Assembly (NCBI GenBank): GCA_036250195.1
Contig: JAVHZZ010000004.1
Span: forward strand, 158,377,227 to 158,441,226
Length of the DNA stretch: 64,000 bases
Direction: 5' to 3'
Source of the DNA: Mixophyes australis
Taxonomy: Eukaryota; Chordata; Amphibia; Anura; Limnodynastidae
Numbering within the stretch: position 1 is the first letter of the stretch; every line of letters begins with the position of its first letter. A program made the translations under genes and the position numbers. The notes below the pieces were generated by a model that saw nothing but the letters and a program-made list of their open reading frames with translations, was not told where the DNA came from and searched no databases. Of this stretch, positions 1 to 11,432 are shown piece after piece.

Positions 1-1205
1 GAAAATTATTCCCTTTATTTTTTGGATTGTGGAATATGGGATAATTTATGGGATAATACAGTATACTCAAGTTCATTTTAAAGTGAAAGTATCAGTATTG
101 TTTTATAATACTTGAATACTGAGGAGAGGAGAATGTAACCAATACTCTGTATGGATAGTGCACAGGAAGCATTTTAGGACTTTTTATAGGTAACTTAAAA
201 AAAAGTATTTGCTCTCTTGAGTAAACAGGATTAGTTTTATAAGAAACCAAGTAACATTAAATGATCTGAGGAAATATAAGTGCTAATTTTGTTTTGAGAG
301 AATTATTGCACATAATAATAATGTTCATATATCTAAGACCAATGGAAACTTAATGGGAACAAAATTGGAAAAATGACAAACCGAATATGGCAATTATTTA
401 CTGGATTCATTTATAATAGACATAGCTTTTTAATATGACGCTCTATAAACAATTATGTGAGAAAATAACTAGTGCTCATTTATGTGAGTGTGTTATATAG
501 GATTAATTACTAAATTATTGTATAGATCATTTCTTTAAACCCTAATATTGGAAAAAAGTGTTTAACCTATCTCCTGCTTAGAGGGCGAATAGGATACTAC
601 ATTATTAACTATAGATGTTTTAATTAATAATTACACAGGGCAATATTGGTTAATGTAATTAGGCTAACATTGTCTCCGAAACTGAAAGAAAGAGGGGCGT
701 TTTCTTGTCAGAGGACTTGATACATTCATGCTTTAAGATGACATTAATTATTGCCATAAGTACTGTACACACAATTGAGACCAAAATGTGAAAAAAGGAA
801 ATTGAATGTGAATAAAGTTTGGATAAATGGCAAGCTTAATATTTATGAAAATGGTGGAACATTATAAGAACATTGGTTTAACAATATAATGTAATATAAT
901 AAACCATGTGTAGAAACTAATCAGTACAACATATGTGTAAGTGTGATATACATAATAACTTATTTTGTTTATATGTATATTTATAGATCATTGATGTATA
1001 GAACACAATTTAGTAATATTTTAATTATTAGAAGTTGTATTTTAATATATGAAGAAAAGTTAAGCAAAAATATTTTGTAATATCTACCAGCCTGGAGAAG
1101 TAATAAGGGTTAATTAACATATTGCCCCCACAAGAACTCTCATCCACTCTCTAATTATTTCCCGCCTTTTCAACCTCTTCTTATTTGGCTTCCCTCACAA
1201 CGTTC
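1..1205. other. AT-rich sequence, nothing recognised
   Basis: Very AT-rich sequence without a long reading frame, clear terminal repeat or tandem repeat. I see no gene here. The last ~100 bases become more GC-rich and lead into the Myb/SANT-like remnant that follows. Confidence 0.6.
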
Positions 1206-1284
1206 TCTCCACACAGTTTAGCGCCGGCATATGACCGCAGTTTGGGCTGTCTAGATGTCAAGACAGCTTTTTAATGGAAAAAAC

Positions 1285-2004
1285 AGCCGTGGAATCCGGT
1301 GTGTAATGCGGTCAATGATTTGGGCCCCATCAAAAGGAGCATTGAAAACTATAGAAAATGCATCTCCAATATTAAAAGGCAAATAAAGGAGAAAAAGTCA
1401 GAAGAGAGGTGAGCAGATGCAGGGACTGGTGGTGGCCCAGCCCTGGTAATCACATACACCTCCTATGAATAGGAGTTTAAACAGCTCATCCCATGGAATT
1501 AATTGAGGGGATAGATATGCGGGACTCAAACTCTTTCCCAACCTCAGGCTGGTGAGTAATATCTAAATAAGATTATTTTAATCCTTTATTGTGAAACAAT
1601 ATTTCAGCATCATGTAAATTGTATATTTTTCTGAACATTGAAAGCCTTTGTCTGAAATTGGTTATCAAATGTACTAATGACATTTAATTTTTTTTTGCAA
1701 ACCATCCAAACATAATAATTTGAGACATGTCTAATTGTCTAACTTACAGGGTCCTCTCAAACACAGGCACCAGCATCCGTTATCATGATGGAGGATGATG
1801 AATCCTTGGAAGGTATGTTGTCATTGTATAATGTGTAACCACTGTTTTTATCATTTTCAAGTTTATGCAAAATCTGGTAAATACATTTATCCTGTTAATG
1901 ATTAGTAATTATTGTTTTATCTAAGGAACATGGATCACGTGCCACAATTGGGGACACAGAACGTATTGATGCACCAGACATCACCAGACGTTTATAGCTG
2001 TGTC
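1285..2004 (+). pseudogene. Decayed Harbinger-type Myb/SANT-like gene, three exon-like blocks
   Basis: Reading from the TGG at 1290 gives WNPVCNAVNDLG, then a basic stretch (KRSIENYRKC, IKRQIKEKKSEER), a stop, GTGGG followed by TYTSYE, a stop, then EFKQLIPWN. This order (Myb/SANT-like helices, a basic helix, a Gly-rich TGGG linker, then a short acidic or Leu-rich tail) is known from the second protein of PIF/Harbinger transposons and from host proteins derived from it. The in-frame stops show it is dead. Splice-like borders are visible: donor GTGAGT at 1552, acceptor AG at 1748-1749, donor GTATGT at 1813, acceptor AG at 1924-1925 and donor GTAAGT at 2005. No flanking terminal repeats were identified, so it could instead be a relic of a host Myb/SANT-like gene. 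No transposase was seen nearby. Confidence 0.5.
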
Positions 2005-2024
2005 GTAAGTCCCTGGAACTCTAT

Positions 2025-2026
<2 letters not shown>

Positions 2027-2092
<66 letters not shown>
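2027..2092. repeat. (CT)n(AT)n compound microsatellite
   Basis: About 16 CT units (2027-2058) run directly into about 17 AT units (2059-2092). It lies just after the last exon-like block of the preceding pseudogene. Confidence 0.97.
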
Positions 2093-2095
<3 letters not shown>

Positions 2096-2356
2096 AGTAA
2101 TTCAGAGACTGTAGATTCCTGATCCTAGGTCTATCTGCTACTTCCTTCCATAATATTCTGATTCCCCAGAAATCAACTATAAAATGTTGTATTGTTTCCT
2201 CCTGTTGACAACCCAGAGGAATATTTCTATCTGAAACGTTTACGAATTTTAAATTATCTCTAACAAACGTTTTGCCACGTCAACAAACTTTGCTGGAAGT
2301 CTCGACCCATTTAAGAACTTTAAACTTTCCTGCAAAGTTCTATCCACACAGTCTCT

Positions 2357-3343
2357 GGGCCTGAGTCATTAAGCATAGTAAAGCATAAAAATTAGTAACT
2401 TTGCACCTGGACAAAACCATGTTACATTGGAGAGGGAGGTAAATTTAAAATGTGGGGACAGATTTATAGTTGGAGTAGGGCATGTCCTAGTTCAACTTTA
2501 AATTTCAGTGTAATACTAAAACTATCCAGTTGTCACAATTTTACCCTTCCTGGTTCCAGCGCTGTCCCCACTCACTCTGCTGCCCGACACTTTCGGGTGT
2601 TGGCTCACATGATCACTTGTCAGGACGGGCAATTCAAACTGAGCCCGCTACTTCAACTGTGCTCTCTGATACTCGTGGAGTGTTAGAGCAACTTAGTTGC
2701 CGTGTGTCTGACTTCAGGACCTACTCCCCAGTGTTAGTTCCAGTCTCTCTTCCCAGTGTGTTCCCTCTATGCCTATCTGTGTACCAAACCTTTGCCTGTA
2801 CTGACCACTTCCCCTTGACTCCATTTCTGTTTACTGCTTGTCCTGCTCTGCCCGCACATGTACCGGATCTTGGCTAGTTGTGACAATTCTACTATTTACC
2901 ATTTGGCTATTCCGCTGCTCCCATGTGTAATGAGTTTGGCTTGTCTGACTTCGCTTCGCTGTGTTCCAGTGCACGCCCGTTTGTGCGACCTTCTCTTCCA
3001 ACCGCAGTGCTACATCTTGAGGCAGTCCAGTGGAATACGACATGCGAATTTCCGGCAGCAAAGTCCATGCTGCCTTGTGGCGGTTCTTGGTGAATACCGG
3101 GGATCTCGTTAGACTCTGCACCTCTGACCAGCCAGTATCATTCAGGGTTTGTATTTGAGTTCTATCTGCATAGCTTCCTCTGCATTCGTTACACAAGTAT
3201 TTGTATGCTACATGAAAAAACAGCCAGTATTTATCTTATGTGCACAACAATAAACTAATTTGCACCCCTTGCATTGTAACATGGTTTGTCCAGAAGCAAA
3301 CTTACTCTTTTTTTTGCTTTGCTCTCTTTAATGACTCAGGTCC
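2357..3343. mobile_element. DNA transposon remnant with ~100 bp inverted ends
   Basis: The left end starts GGGCCTGAGTCATTAA and the right end is its imperfect inverse (ends TTAATGACTCAGGTCC). The similarity continues inward for about 90 bases, including CTGGACAAA and ACCATGTTACA in both arms. TCT flanks both sides and may be a 3-bp target duplication, which would fit PIF/Harbinger, but three bases is weak evidence. The interior is GC-richer than its surroundings and carries no recognisable transposase, so this is a non-autonomous element of 987 bp. The short reading frames inside, on both strands, look spurious. Confidence 0.6.
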
Positions 3344-3494
3344 TCTGAGTTCAAGCTGGGAACAAAAGAAGGTCCTGCATACTTTACAATAAAGTTATTT
3401 TCTTGACTTAATCTCAATATAAGATTTCTCTATTCCCCACTTTCTCAGAACATTAAGACCAGATTTCCAGATATGGTGGGAGGTAGTACTACAT

Positions 3495-3866
3495 CTATCT
3501 ACCCCTCTTAAGACTACTACCTAGTATATCAGATTCTGCAGAAGGCAATATCCAATTAATGATGGGGTTAATCCACAGTGAACCAACATATGAGTCCAAG
3601 TTTCCACACTTTACTCTTAGAAACAAGGAGTCAAAGAAAACCCTTTGATTCAACATATCCAAACCACCCTCTTTTATATGTAGATAAGCGACTCCTATTT
3701 TTATTAGATTCAGTATATTCCCCCATATGAGTTGGAAGAACAGACTAGAGAGCCTGACTAAAAAGGATTCTGGTGAAGGTAACATTACAGCAACATACAA
3801 AATAAAACCAGGAACCAGGAAAGACTTTAACATTGTAATCCTTTTTGGAGAGGCCTGTCCTGGAGA
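3495..3866 (-). pseudogene. L1/Tx1-like LINE ORF2 C-terminal fragment
   Basis: On the minus strand an open stretch of about 120 codons reads MLPSPESFL, LFFQLIWGN, then YLHIKEGGLDMLNQRVFFDS. The pattern 'FP.P..fl.rl..l.f.FlW....' followed by 'kEGGLgmp....y..A' is the segment after the reverse transcriptase palm in L1/Tx1-clade ORF2 proteins. No YADD box, endonuclease or 3' tail is present, so only a piece survives. The frame stays open further upstream (to 3998), but that part is low-complexity and does not resemble ORF2. The element differs in type from the L2/CR1-like LINEs elsewhere in the window. Confidence 0.5.
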
Positions 3867-4002
3867 GTTCCCTGCCCAGGGTGGCCCAGCCCTGTGCTTG
3901 CAAAATATAATGTATACTATATGTGTGTGTCTGTATATGTACATACTGTATATGCACATACATATTTGTATACAGTTGGCAAAGAATGTATATGGCAAAT
4001 AA

Positions 4003-6845
4003 ATGACCCAGTTAGCTTAGAACTTACAATCTAAATGATCCACAGAGCCTTTTTTAATGTTATTTCTGAAGACCTTAAGTGAAGTTATTTGAAGAACTTC
4101 CCACAGTTGTAGCCATGTGTAACCTGTGGTTTTTTGAAGAGCTTCATTTAAGAGGTGTTATTTTAGTTTGACTTTGAAGAAGAGACACGATGCTTTGCAT
4201 AAACTAGGTGTGAGTTCTAGCAATAAGTAGCAGTAAGGGAAAAAGATAAGTTAAAGAGAAAATGTGTGGAAAGTTTGAACAAACATAAATCATAAGAGAT
4301 GTAGGGAATTGATGGAAAGTATAATAATGTAATATGAATAACATTATTCGCTGCTTAAGAGACAGCAAATTATTTATAACTCTAAAGTAGACTAGGTCAT
4401 TTCATTATGTTACACAAATAATTACCATTAAGTAATCTTCAATTTATATTATGTGTGTTAGTGTGCTATATATAGCTGCTGTTCACCAGAGCAGAAGCTT
4501 TTGGAACAACACTACCAAAGGATGACTACTAAAAAAAATAATGTTATGGTTGTTAGGCCTTTTTCAATGCAATACTTTTTCAACACACCATACAGTGAGT
4601 AGTCACTGTTTTAAATTCAACTGGTTCTATGGTACCTGGGCATGCAATGATGCTTGCCCAATTTATAATAAATCAATGAAATGTTCTTGCTGCATGTAGC
4701 TATATACTATGTGGACATGACCTTGAGATGTATACATCACTCTGTTAATCATGTAGCCCTAATGTTTATATAGGTATGTATTTTTATCAAACAATTGAAG
4801 CTCGCAACCCAACAACAAAGGTCCATTTGCTGTGAGTCCCTACACTCATATCTATGCTTCAGGTTTACCTGAAATGTAGCTAAAATAATGTGCACTCACA
4901 TCACTACTTAGGAGGCTAAAATGTGAAAAGAAGGTTAGTTTTTAAATCACACCTAATAGAATCTTTTACAAATGTAGCTGGACAGTAGCCAGGACAATAT
5001 TAGGCATTATTAATGGCAAACTAGAAAATAAATATGTCAATGCTTGGCCTACCATGTATTTTTTAAATGTATATATTTGTAATATATTCCTATACTTATA
5101 TTGTCATATATTATATATATATATTTATATATTTTATATATTTTACTAAAAGTCATTTTTCAATTCCAAATTCATCTCTAAATGTCAAACGTGTGCTATA
5201 TGTAGATATTTTATATGTATTCATGGCTGACTATTATACATATAACTCACTAGAGGTAGCAATGCTTGACAGGTGACTCTTGCCGTACATTGTGACAATT
5301 AAGGTTTTTTTTCCAGCAGCAAAAACACATTAACTGATATGGGTTAGACACACCCGGGAAGTCAATAATTGAGATGGGGAAATGTTACATTAAGCAGAGA
5401 TTGGGTAATCTAATTAACATACTCTTAAAAAAGTTAATTGTGTAGGGCAATGTTGATCTCTTCTGCTAGCATTTAATGTATGTGATTAGTCTGGTCTCTG
5501 ATGTTTAATAATTAGCAATATTTGTGAAAGATGTTTGCTAAGATAATGCTTACCCTAATATTGTAAAGTCTTTATACAGCACTGTCAGGGGCCATATCTT
5601 TATGTTTAACCAAGATGGAACTGACCTTCCTCTAAACCACCTCTTTTCATTGTTTGTGAGCTTTATAAATTCTATCCTTAGCTCTTTTGTGCTATGAGTA
5701 ATCATAGATCCTTCCTGAATCTTGAATAGTGAATCTTGGTATCATGTGTCTTGGCTTGCGGATAGCTTACTCTTCCCAGCTACACTTTGAGGACTTCTGT
5801 GCATTATTCCATTGCTCCCGCATTTCCTGAGCACTATACAATTGATCCCACTTTTTGTATATTATTAATATGGTTTGGTCAATATAGTTTTGTTCAACTG
5901 AAAGCATTCACCCATTTCATATTCATAGTCTGATATGATTAGTAATAATACCTTATTCTATTGTATAGTGCTTCTACTGCACACACTTGTTCAGTAGTTA
6001 AACAGCCACCATGTGCATTGTTCACTTTTATCTAACAATAGGGGTTAAAATCTCTATTGTTAGGACAAATTAGTGCCACACAGTCTTCTGATCAAAGTGG
6101 TGTGTCCTTCACTTTCAAGGGTTAATAATTTCATTTTGACTTGTTTTAATAACCTAGCACTGAATTCTATGTTTGTATTAAATTTACATTGGTATTTCAC
6201 TTACTTCTTGCTATCCATGATCCAGTGTATAGATGTTTTCTCAGCAGATTGTATCCAATACTCACTTCTTCTCTTTCCTTGCTCCCCACATCAGTTGTCA
6301 CTTTCCACATTACATAGATGTATTCCTAGCAGACTGTGACAATATCGGTATCCCTCTCATTAGTGGGTTATAACAAATTTCATCACACAAGCTCTGTCAC
6401 TGTCCCCTTTCTATTAATGTGCATATTTCAATTTTCACTGGTCTTGTTATTTTTATGATGTTGTTAGTATTTTGTCTATTGAATATTTTCTTTAGTAACA
6501 AGACTATCTTCCCCTCTTTAATGTTAGTTCCACTATATTTGGATTACACATGTTAAAAAAATCTAGGCACCTACATTTACTTGTGATCTTTTATGTAGTT
6601 AATTTATGTATTGATTACTTTGGTTGTAGCCACTGACATTAGATCTTGTATTGTGGGAAACCAGGGAGGCTTCCTCTGATTTCTACCTCTGTCCTTCCTA
6701 TTGGGAGCTAATGTTAGATTTAGGATCATGAGTGCGGCTTCTCTACTGCCTACTCCCATTGATGTCAGTTAATTCATTTTTACATTAGGAGGCAGGGGTA
6801 AAAACCCTTCCTCCCTTTTGAATATCATTCAACACTTACAGCCAG
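4003..6845. other. AT-rich sequence, nothing recognised
   Basis: I see no gene, terminal repeat or tandem array. There is an AT-dinucleotide-rich patch around 5060-5150. Reading frames of up to 88 codons occur but are low-complexity and resemble no family known to me. Confidence 0.55.
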
Positions 6846-6849
6846 CAAG

Positions 6850-6886
6850 GCCTTGAAAAAGCATGTAGCGAAACGCACATTGGCGT
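6850..6886 (+). other. Decayed 'GAAACGC' retroelement motif (hammerhead-like)
   Basis: The stretch reads CCTTGAAAAAGC, then ATGTAGCGAAACGC. It resembles the very common frog sequence type 'CUGANGA - short hairpin - GAAACG', the layout of a hammerhead ribozyme core as found in Penelope-like elements. The left core box is degenerate (CTTGAAAA), so I expect no activity. The assignment is an inference from layout only. Confidence 0.25.
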
Positions 6887-8985
6887 TTACCCTGCTACTG
6901 CTCCCATTCACTCTTTGTTATATTTGTTCAAACTTAGTAATCTTCAGGATACATCAACCCTATATGGGTGATAGATATCAGTAGATGTGTGTGTGTATGC
7001 GTGTGACGGCTAAACGATATGACTGGAATTTAGAAGGACATTCACTTAACATATAGATGCCTGACCTATAACAACAAAACTAATCCACTAAATGAAAAAT
7101 GGAACAATACATTATCAGCATTACCAGCATATAGTGCTAGATTAGAGAGCAAATGCTAACTCTGTAGTTTGCTTAGTCTCTGGTACATTACCATATATGA
7201 ATAGAACGTGTCTAAGCTTGTGGATTAACAGCTGGGTCTGAACATACTAACGTTTAACCCTTACTGGGCTTTACAAGATAGTATGTATATGTACTTGAGA
7301 GGTCAATAATAACAGGCATGTTTCAAATCTATATGTAGTCCTTATTACATCAGTGGTATGAACAGTGATTAAGTAACCACTTTATAAGACCAATGTGACA
7401 ATACACTGTGTCACCTATAAATTAATTGTTTCAGATTAAATTGAAGCAACGTAGAGGTCCTTACTGAACAACCGTCACCGCATCAATTAATTCACACCAC
7501 ATATATCTTTATTAATGAATGTTACCTCAAGATATTAAAACTTTTTCAATAAGAGAGTGACTAATAATATCATACATTGACAATTTATATATGTTGGTAT
7601 AAAGTAGCAGGGCATAGCAAATTTTGCTATTTTAACTCACAATTATAGTCACTCCAATTACACAATTCTTCCCTATCCCTCTCCTTTTTGCTTCTATATT
7701 AATTGATCCCCAGGTGGGCTAATTGTGGAATCACAGTATCTGCCAGATTTAACAGGCATATACTACATAAATGCACTCTCCACATATCAGGCCTGTGTGC
7801 TGCTTGAACAACGTCCTATACTTCTCTTATAAAACACCATACAAACAAATGTTCCCAGCACATAACACCCTTAGATGTTATTGTAAAACTAATACTATGG
7901 GGACCAAAGCCTTGAGAAAGTCCCAATTACGGGCTGAAATACGTTTGAGTGATCTGAAACATATACGCTATTAGTGTCACAATAGTACTGCTACACTACC
8001 CACTGAATTATAGTTTTTATCTGTTGCCACAGCGGCTTATTTTGTTTGCTAATTCTTGTTTTTGTCGGCATGAAAGGACTGACCCTGGATCACATGACCT
8101 ACTCAGTGGGGAGGAACGTTTAGAACGCTCATTGCCCCTGACGGAGTTCAGGACATGGGATGTTCTATCCAGGGTGACTAAATCCTTCGCAAACGGGGAT
8201 TAATTCTACCAGAACTCACCTAATCATTGGCTCAGTCACCAGATAAAGATCATTCAATTTTGACAAGGAGACCTGTATAGCACCACCTCAGACTATCTGG
8301 AGGTTATCAGTACATCTTGGTTAGTGTTCATGCGCAATTATCTTGTTGCACTCACTATATATGTTTTGTATGGCAGATTTTCAAACAGAGACATTAGTTA
8401 GATACTCCAGACCATCATCGAAGAGTGGTATATCTACACCTTCTATACAGGTGCATTTATATTGACCACTAATTCAGAGATTTAAGTAAAATTGTGGAGT
8501 CAGACGTTTTTACATATATGTTTATTTATTTCAGATTGACCTATTTGAGCAAGCAAGATACTATAATCAGTGTGAACAACATTTGCAGACATTTTTTTGT
8601 TGTTTTTTTAATGGAAGACACCTCTCATTTTTATGCTATTTATTGTACTCATTAAATTACTGTATTTTACATATACTTGGTCCTCATAGTATTAGTGTTA
8701 CAATAACATCCAAGGGTGTTGTGCGCTGGAAACATTTGTTTGTATGGAATTTAACAGACAAGCTGAACCTTTGGGTTTGCCTACATGTGGGCAACTTAAT
8801 TGATAATTTATTGGTGACAATATTCATCAATTGCCTTATCTGTTTGTGCACATATGTTCAAATCGTTATATTCCCCAATAATCCATGGCGCTGTGTATTC
8901 CTGAAACTTTGCCTGATGGAAACATTTGTTATTATGGATTCACAAACATGGGATATTAATGATCATTTAATAATCTTTCTCTCAT
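6887..8985. other. Probable old retroelement-derived sequence, unclassified
   Basis: Two degenerate GAAACG-type motifs lie in or next to this block (6850 and 7909). The sequence between and after them, for example the GC-richer part around 8040-8330, has the look of non-coding repeat sequence. No reading frame with recognisable domains is present. The first ~135 codons of the open frame from 8583 are not similar to anything I recognise; only its end (from about 8990) is LINE. Confidence 0.3.
7909..7946 (+). other. Decayed hammerhead-like motif of retroelement type
   Basis: Reads CCTTGAGAAAGTCCC, AATTAC, GGGCTGAAATACG. The GTCCC/GGGCT stretch can form a short hairpin between a degenerate CUGANGA box and GAAA, the arrangement of a hammerhead core. 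The G of the conserved GA is replaced by A, so it should be inactive. It probably marks a Penelope-like or related element, but no coding part is seen nearby. Confidence 0.3.
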
Positions 8986-9683
8986 GCCGCTCTTCCTCTG
9001 GCTCACCTCTCTGCCATGCCCTTCACTGGCTCCCCTTCCCCTACAGAATCCTCTTTAAACTCTTCACTGTCACCTCCAAGGCCCTCTCCCAGTCTACTGT
9101 CCCTTATATCTCTAACCTCCTCTCCATCCACACTCCCGCCTGTTCCCTGCGTTTGGCCAATGACCGTCGCTTTCCTTTGCACTGATCACCTCATCCCATG
9201 CCAGAATTCAAGACTTCTCCCATGCTGCCCCCCTCCACTGGAACAACCTCCCTCCCTCCATCCGCCTGTCCCCTAATCTTGGCTCCTTCAATCAGGCTCT
9301 CAAAACCCATCTGTTCCTTAAGACCTACCAGCCAACCACATAGCCTTCTTCTTCCTTGTTCTTATCACCTCCCACTTTCCTGTCTCCTCTTGTGTTTGAT
9401 CCCCTCTACTGACTCCCCTTGTGCCTGCTGACTGTTTCCCCTCCCCTTAGTATGAAAGCTCATATGAGCAGGGCCCTCTTCCCTTCTGTCTCAATTCCAT
9501 TTCTCTATTCCTACACCACTGTACTTGCTATGCTTGGGGATATTGAAGTCTTAATTATACTCATTTAATTCTGTACTGTTGTACCCTTGCATACTGTCTG
9601 TACTGTATTTTTCTATTTTGTACGGCGCTGCAGATACCTTGTGGTGCCATATAAATAAAGAATTAAAGTAATAATAATAATAA
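8986..9683 (+). mobile_element. L2/CR1/Rex-type LINE, 3' fragment (5'-truncated)
   Basis: Translation across two frames gives the C-terminal region of the LINE ORF2: [39 protein letters not shown], then (after a frameshift) RIQDFSHAAPLHWNNLPPS, SFNQALKTHLFLKTYQP and a stop. This is the conserved end of L2/CR1/Rex1-like proteins downstream of the reverse transcriptase. The 3' untranslated part follows: TAAG...ATATGAGCAGGGCCC near 9460, then a hairpin-like GGCGCTGCAGATACC and ATATAAATAAAG, ending in (ATA)n near 9683. The copy is 5'-truncated, as is usual for LINEs, and has at least one frameshift. Confidence 0.85.
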
Positions 9684-9955
9684 TAGTGGTTGAACATGTG
9701 CACACAGACACTCTAGACTGATTCAAGAACAGTTGCTACTCCTTTGAAACAATTGAATATCCCTGCATATTCTGGCTTCTAACTGTGAATTAATGGTAAA
9801 ATTGCAGTGTTTATCTCTAGCCTTTCTAATAAGAATTGATAATTTGACACCTTTCACCATGTTGTAAAATAAAAACTAGCTGCATTATCACAAATTTTTT
9901 GATTGCGTTGTCTATATCTCAGAAACCATAGCAGAGATCAGGAGGTTGCAGACAT

Positions 9956-10287
9956 ATCATCATCATCATCATCATTTATTTATATAGCGCCACTAATTCC
10001 GCAGCGCTGTACAGAGAACTCATTCACATCAGTCCCTGCCCCATTGGAGCTTACAATCTAAATTCCCTAACATACACACACAGACAGGGAGAGAGAGAGA
10101 CTAGGGTCAATTTACCAATTAACCAATTAACCTACCAGTATGTTTTTGGAGTGTGGGAGGAAACCGGAGTACCCGGAGGAAACCCACGCAAACACGGGGA
10201 GAACATAGATAAGGCCAAGGTTGGGAATAGAACTCATGACCCCAGTGCTGTGAGGCAGAAGTGCTAACCACTAGGCCACTGTGCTGA
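9956..10287 (-). mobile_element. tRNA-derived SINE with LINE-like tail
   Basis: On the minus strand the head reads GTGGCCTAGTGGTTAGCAC (A-box type) with a B box near ATGAGTTC(T)ATTCC, both typical of a tRNA-derived RNA polymerase III promoter. The body contains the conserved GTTTCCTCCGGGT and CCACACTCCAAAAACATAC, and the tail contains GCGCTGCGGAATTAGTGG, ATATAAATAAA and (GAT)n. It forms the 3' end of the composite repeat on the minus strand. Confidence 0.9.
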
Positions 10288-11163
10288 CTACTTCAAACGT
10301 AAGTCTCCTTGCATGCCGAATCTCGTGTGCTCAGAATCGGACATTACTACAAAGAACAAATTTGCATGCAATTCATGCCTGAATACAATTGACACTCACT
10401 AACTGCCTAAGACTTGAAAGGCAGAATGGAGGAGGGAAGAGGCGGATGAGTGTAGGCCATGTACAGTGTAGATGCGGCCGATTCAAGTTCTTGGTTTATC
10501 TTTAGTAGGTGTTTTAAAGCCATATGATTTGCAGCGCCGGATTAAGCCAATGTAGGCCACTGGGCTAAGAGGCCCCCAGTAATTTGTAAGCCCCCCTCAA
10601 CCCCAGTGTATCACCTCCGCTTCCCCCATACATAGAAACTTACCTGGTCCTCTTCGCTGTAGCCTCCAGGCTCCAGACAACACCTCTTCTTTCTTCTTGC
10701 CCTACTGTCAGCTCATAGGACAGCAATGGGACTTACTGGATCGATTATTTCAATGTGGCATGGACACGTTACATTATTCATTCAGGATTTACCTATATTG
10801 AGACTAACCAGCAAGTACTGTACCAGTATGATTTTGTGACAAAACGGACATTATATATTGGACTAAGTTAGCTGTTGAATTGGATGTACTGAGCTATAGT
10901 GAATGTTTTTGTGAATTTTTTATGTGTCTAGGAGCTTCAATAAGTGTGTTTTATCCATTTTTATTATACTAGGGTATATTGGGGTATATGTATTTGTTTT
11001 GTGTTTTGTTAATAAAAACAATTTTAATATATTATTAGAAAAGGTGGTATATCTGTGAAGGTCATTATAAACATTAAACTAAAGGTCCCTAAAGTACTGG
11101 CCGTTATTAGAGACATATATCTATATTGTTACATAAAGACGTTATATTGAACATAAAACATAT
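9956..11163 (-). repeat. 1.2 kb composite repeat, copy 1 (inverse partner at 35900-37130)
   Basis: This block is the reverse complement of 35900-37130, at roughly 95% identity over the parts compared by eye (for example 10361-10500 against 36560-36700). Read on the minus strand it consists of an unclassified AT-rich 5' part, a hAT-like fragment starting CAGCGCCGGATTAAG near 10533 on the plus strand, a further unclassified segment, and a complete tRNA-type SINE with its (GAT)n tail. Similarity stops at the SINE tail on one side and at ACATAT near 11163 on the other. Copy 1 lacks about 14 bases of the SINE present in copy 2. It is either a segmental duplication or a composite retroelement ending in a SINE. 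Confidence 0.8.
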
Positions 11164-11168
11164 TTTAC

Positions 11169-11426
11169 AGTCTACATTCCCTAACATAAACACACACTCA
11201 CAAAGAGGGAGATAGACAGAGACTAGGGTCAATTTTTGATAGCAGCCAATTCACCTACCAGTATGTTTTTGGAGTTGTGGAGGAAACCGGAGCACCCGGA
11301 GGAAACCCACACAAACACAGGGAGAACCATACAAACTCCACACAGATAAGGCCATGGTCGGGAATCGAACTCATGACCCCAGTGCTGTGAGGCAGAAGTG
11401 CTAACCACTAGGCCACTGTGCTGCCC
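11169..11426 (-). mobile_element. tRNA-derived SINE, 3'-truncated
   Basis: Same family as the SINE at 9956. Head with GGCCTAGTGGTTAGCAC and an intact B box (GAGTTCGATTCC) on the minus strand, body with the GGAAACCGG... block. It stops at CTACATTCCC and lacks the terminal GCGCTAT...(GAT)n part. It abuts the end of composite copy 1, which may mark the site where that copy inserted. Confidence 0.88.
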
Positions 11427-11432
11427 AACAGA

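Noticed and set aside
3867..3998. N-terminal part of a 167-codon minus-strand frame
   Set aside because: Tyr/His/Ile-rich translation of an AT/GT-repeat region. Only the portion below 3866 resembles LINE ORF2.
8583..9185. 200-codon open frame
   Set aside because: Only the last ~60 codons are LINE. The upstream part is AT-rich sequence fused by chance, and the true LINE protein shifts frame near the end.
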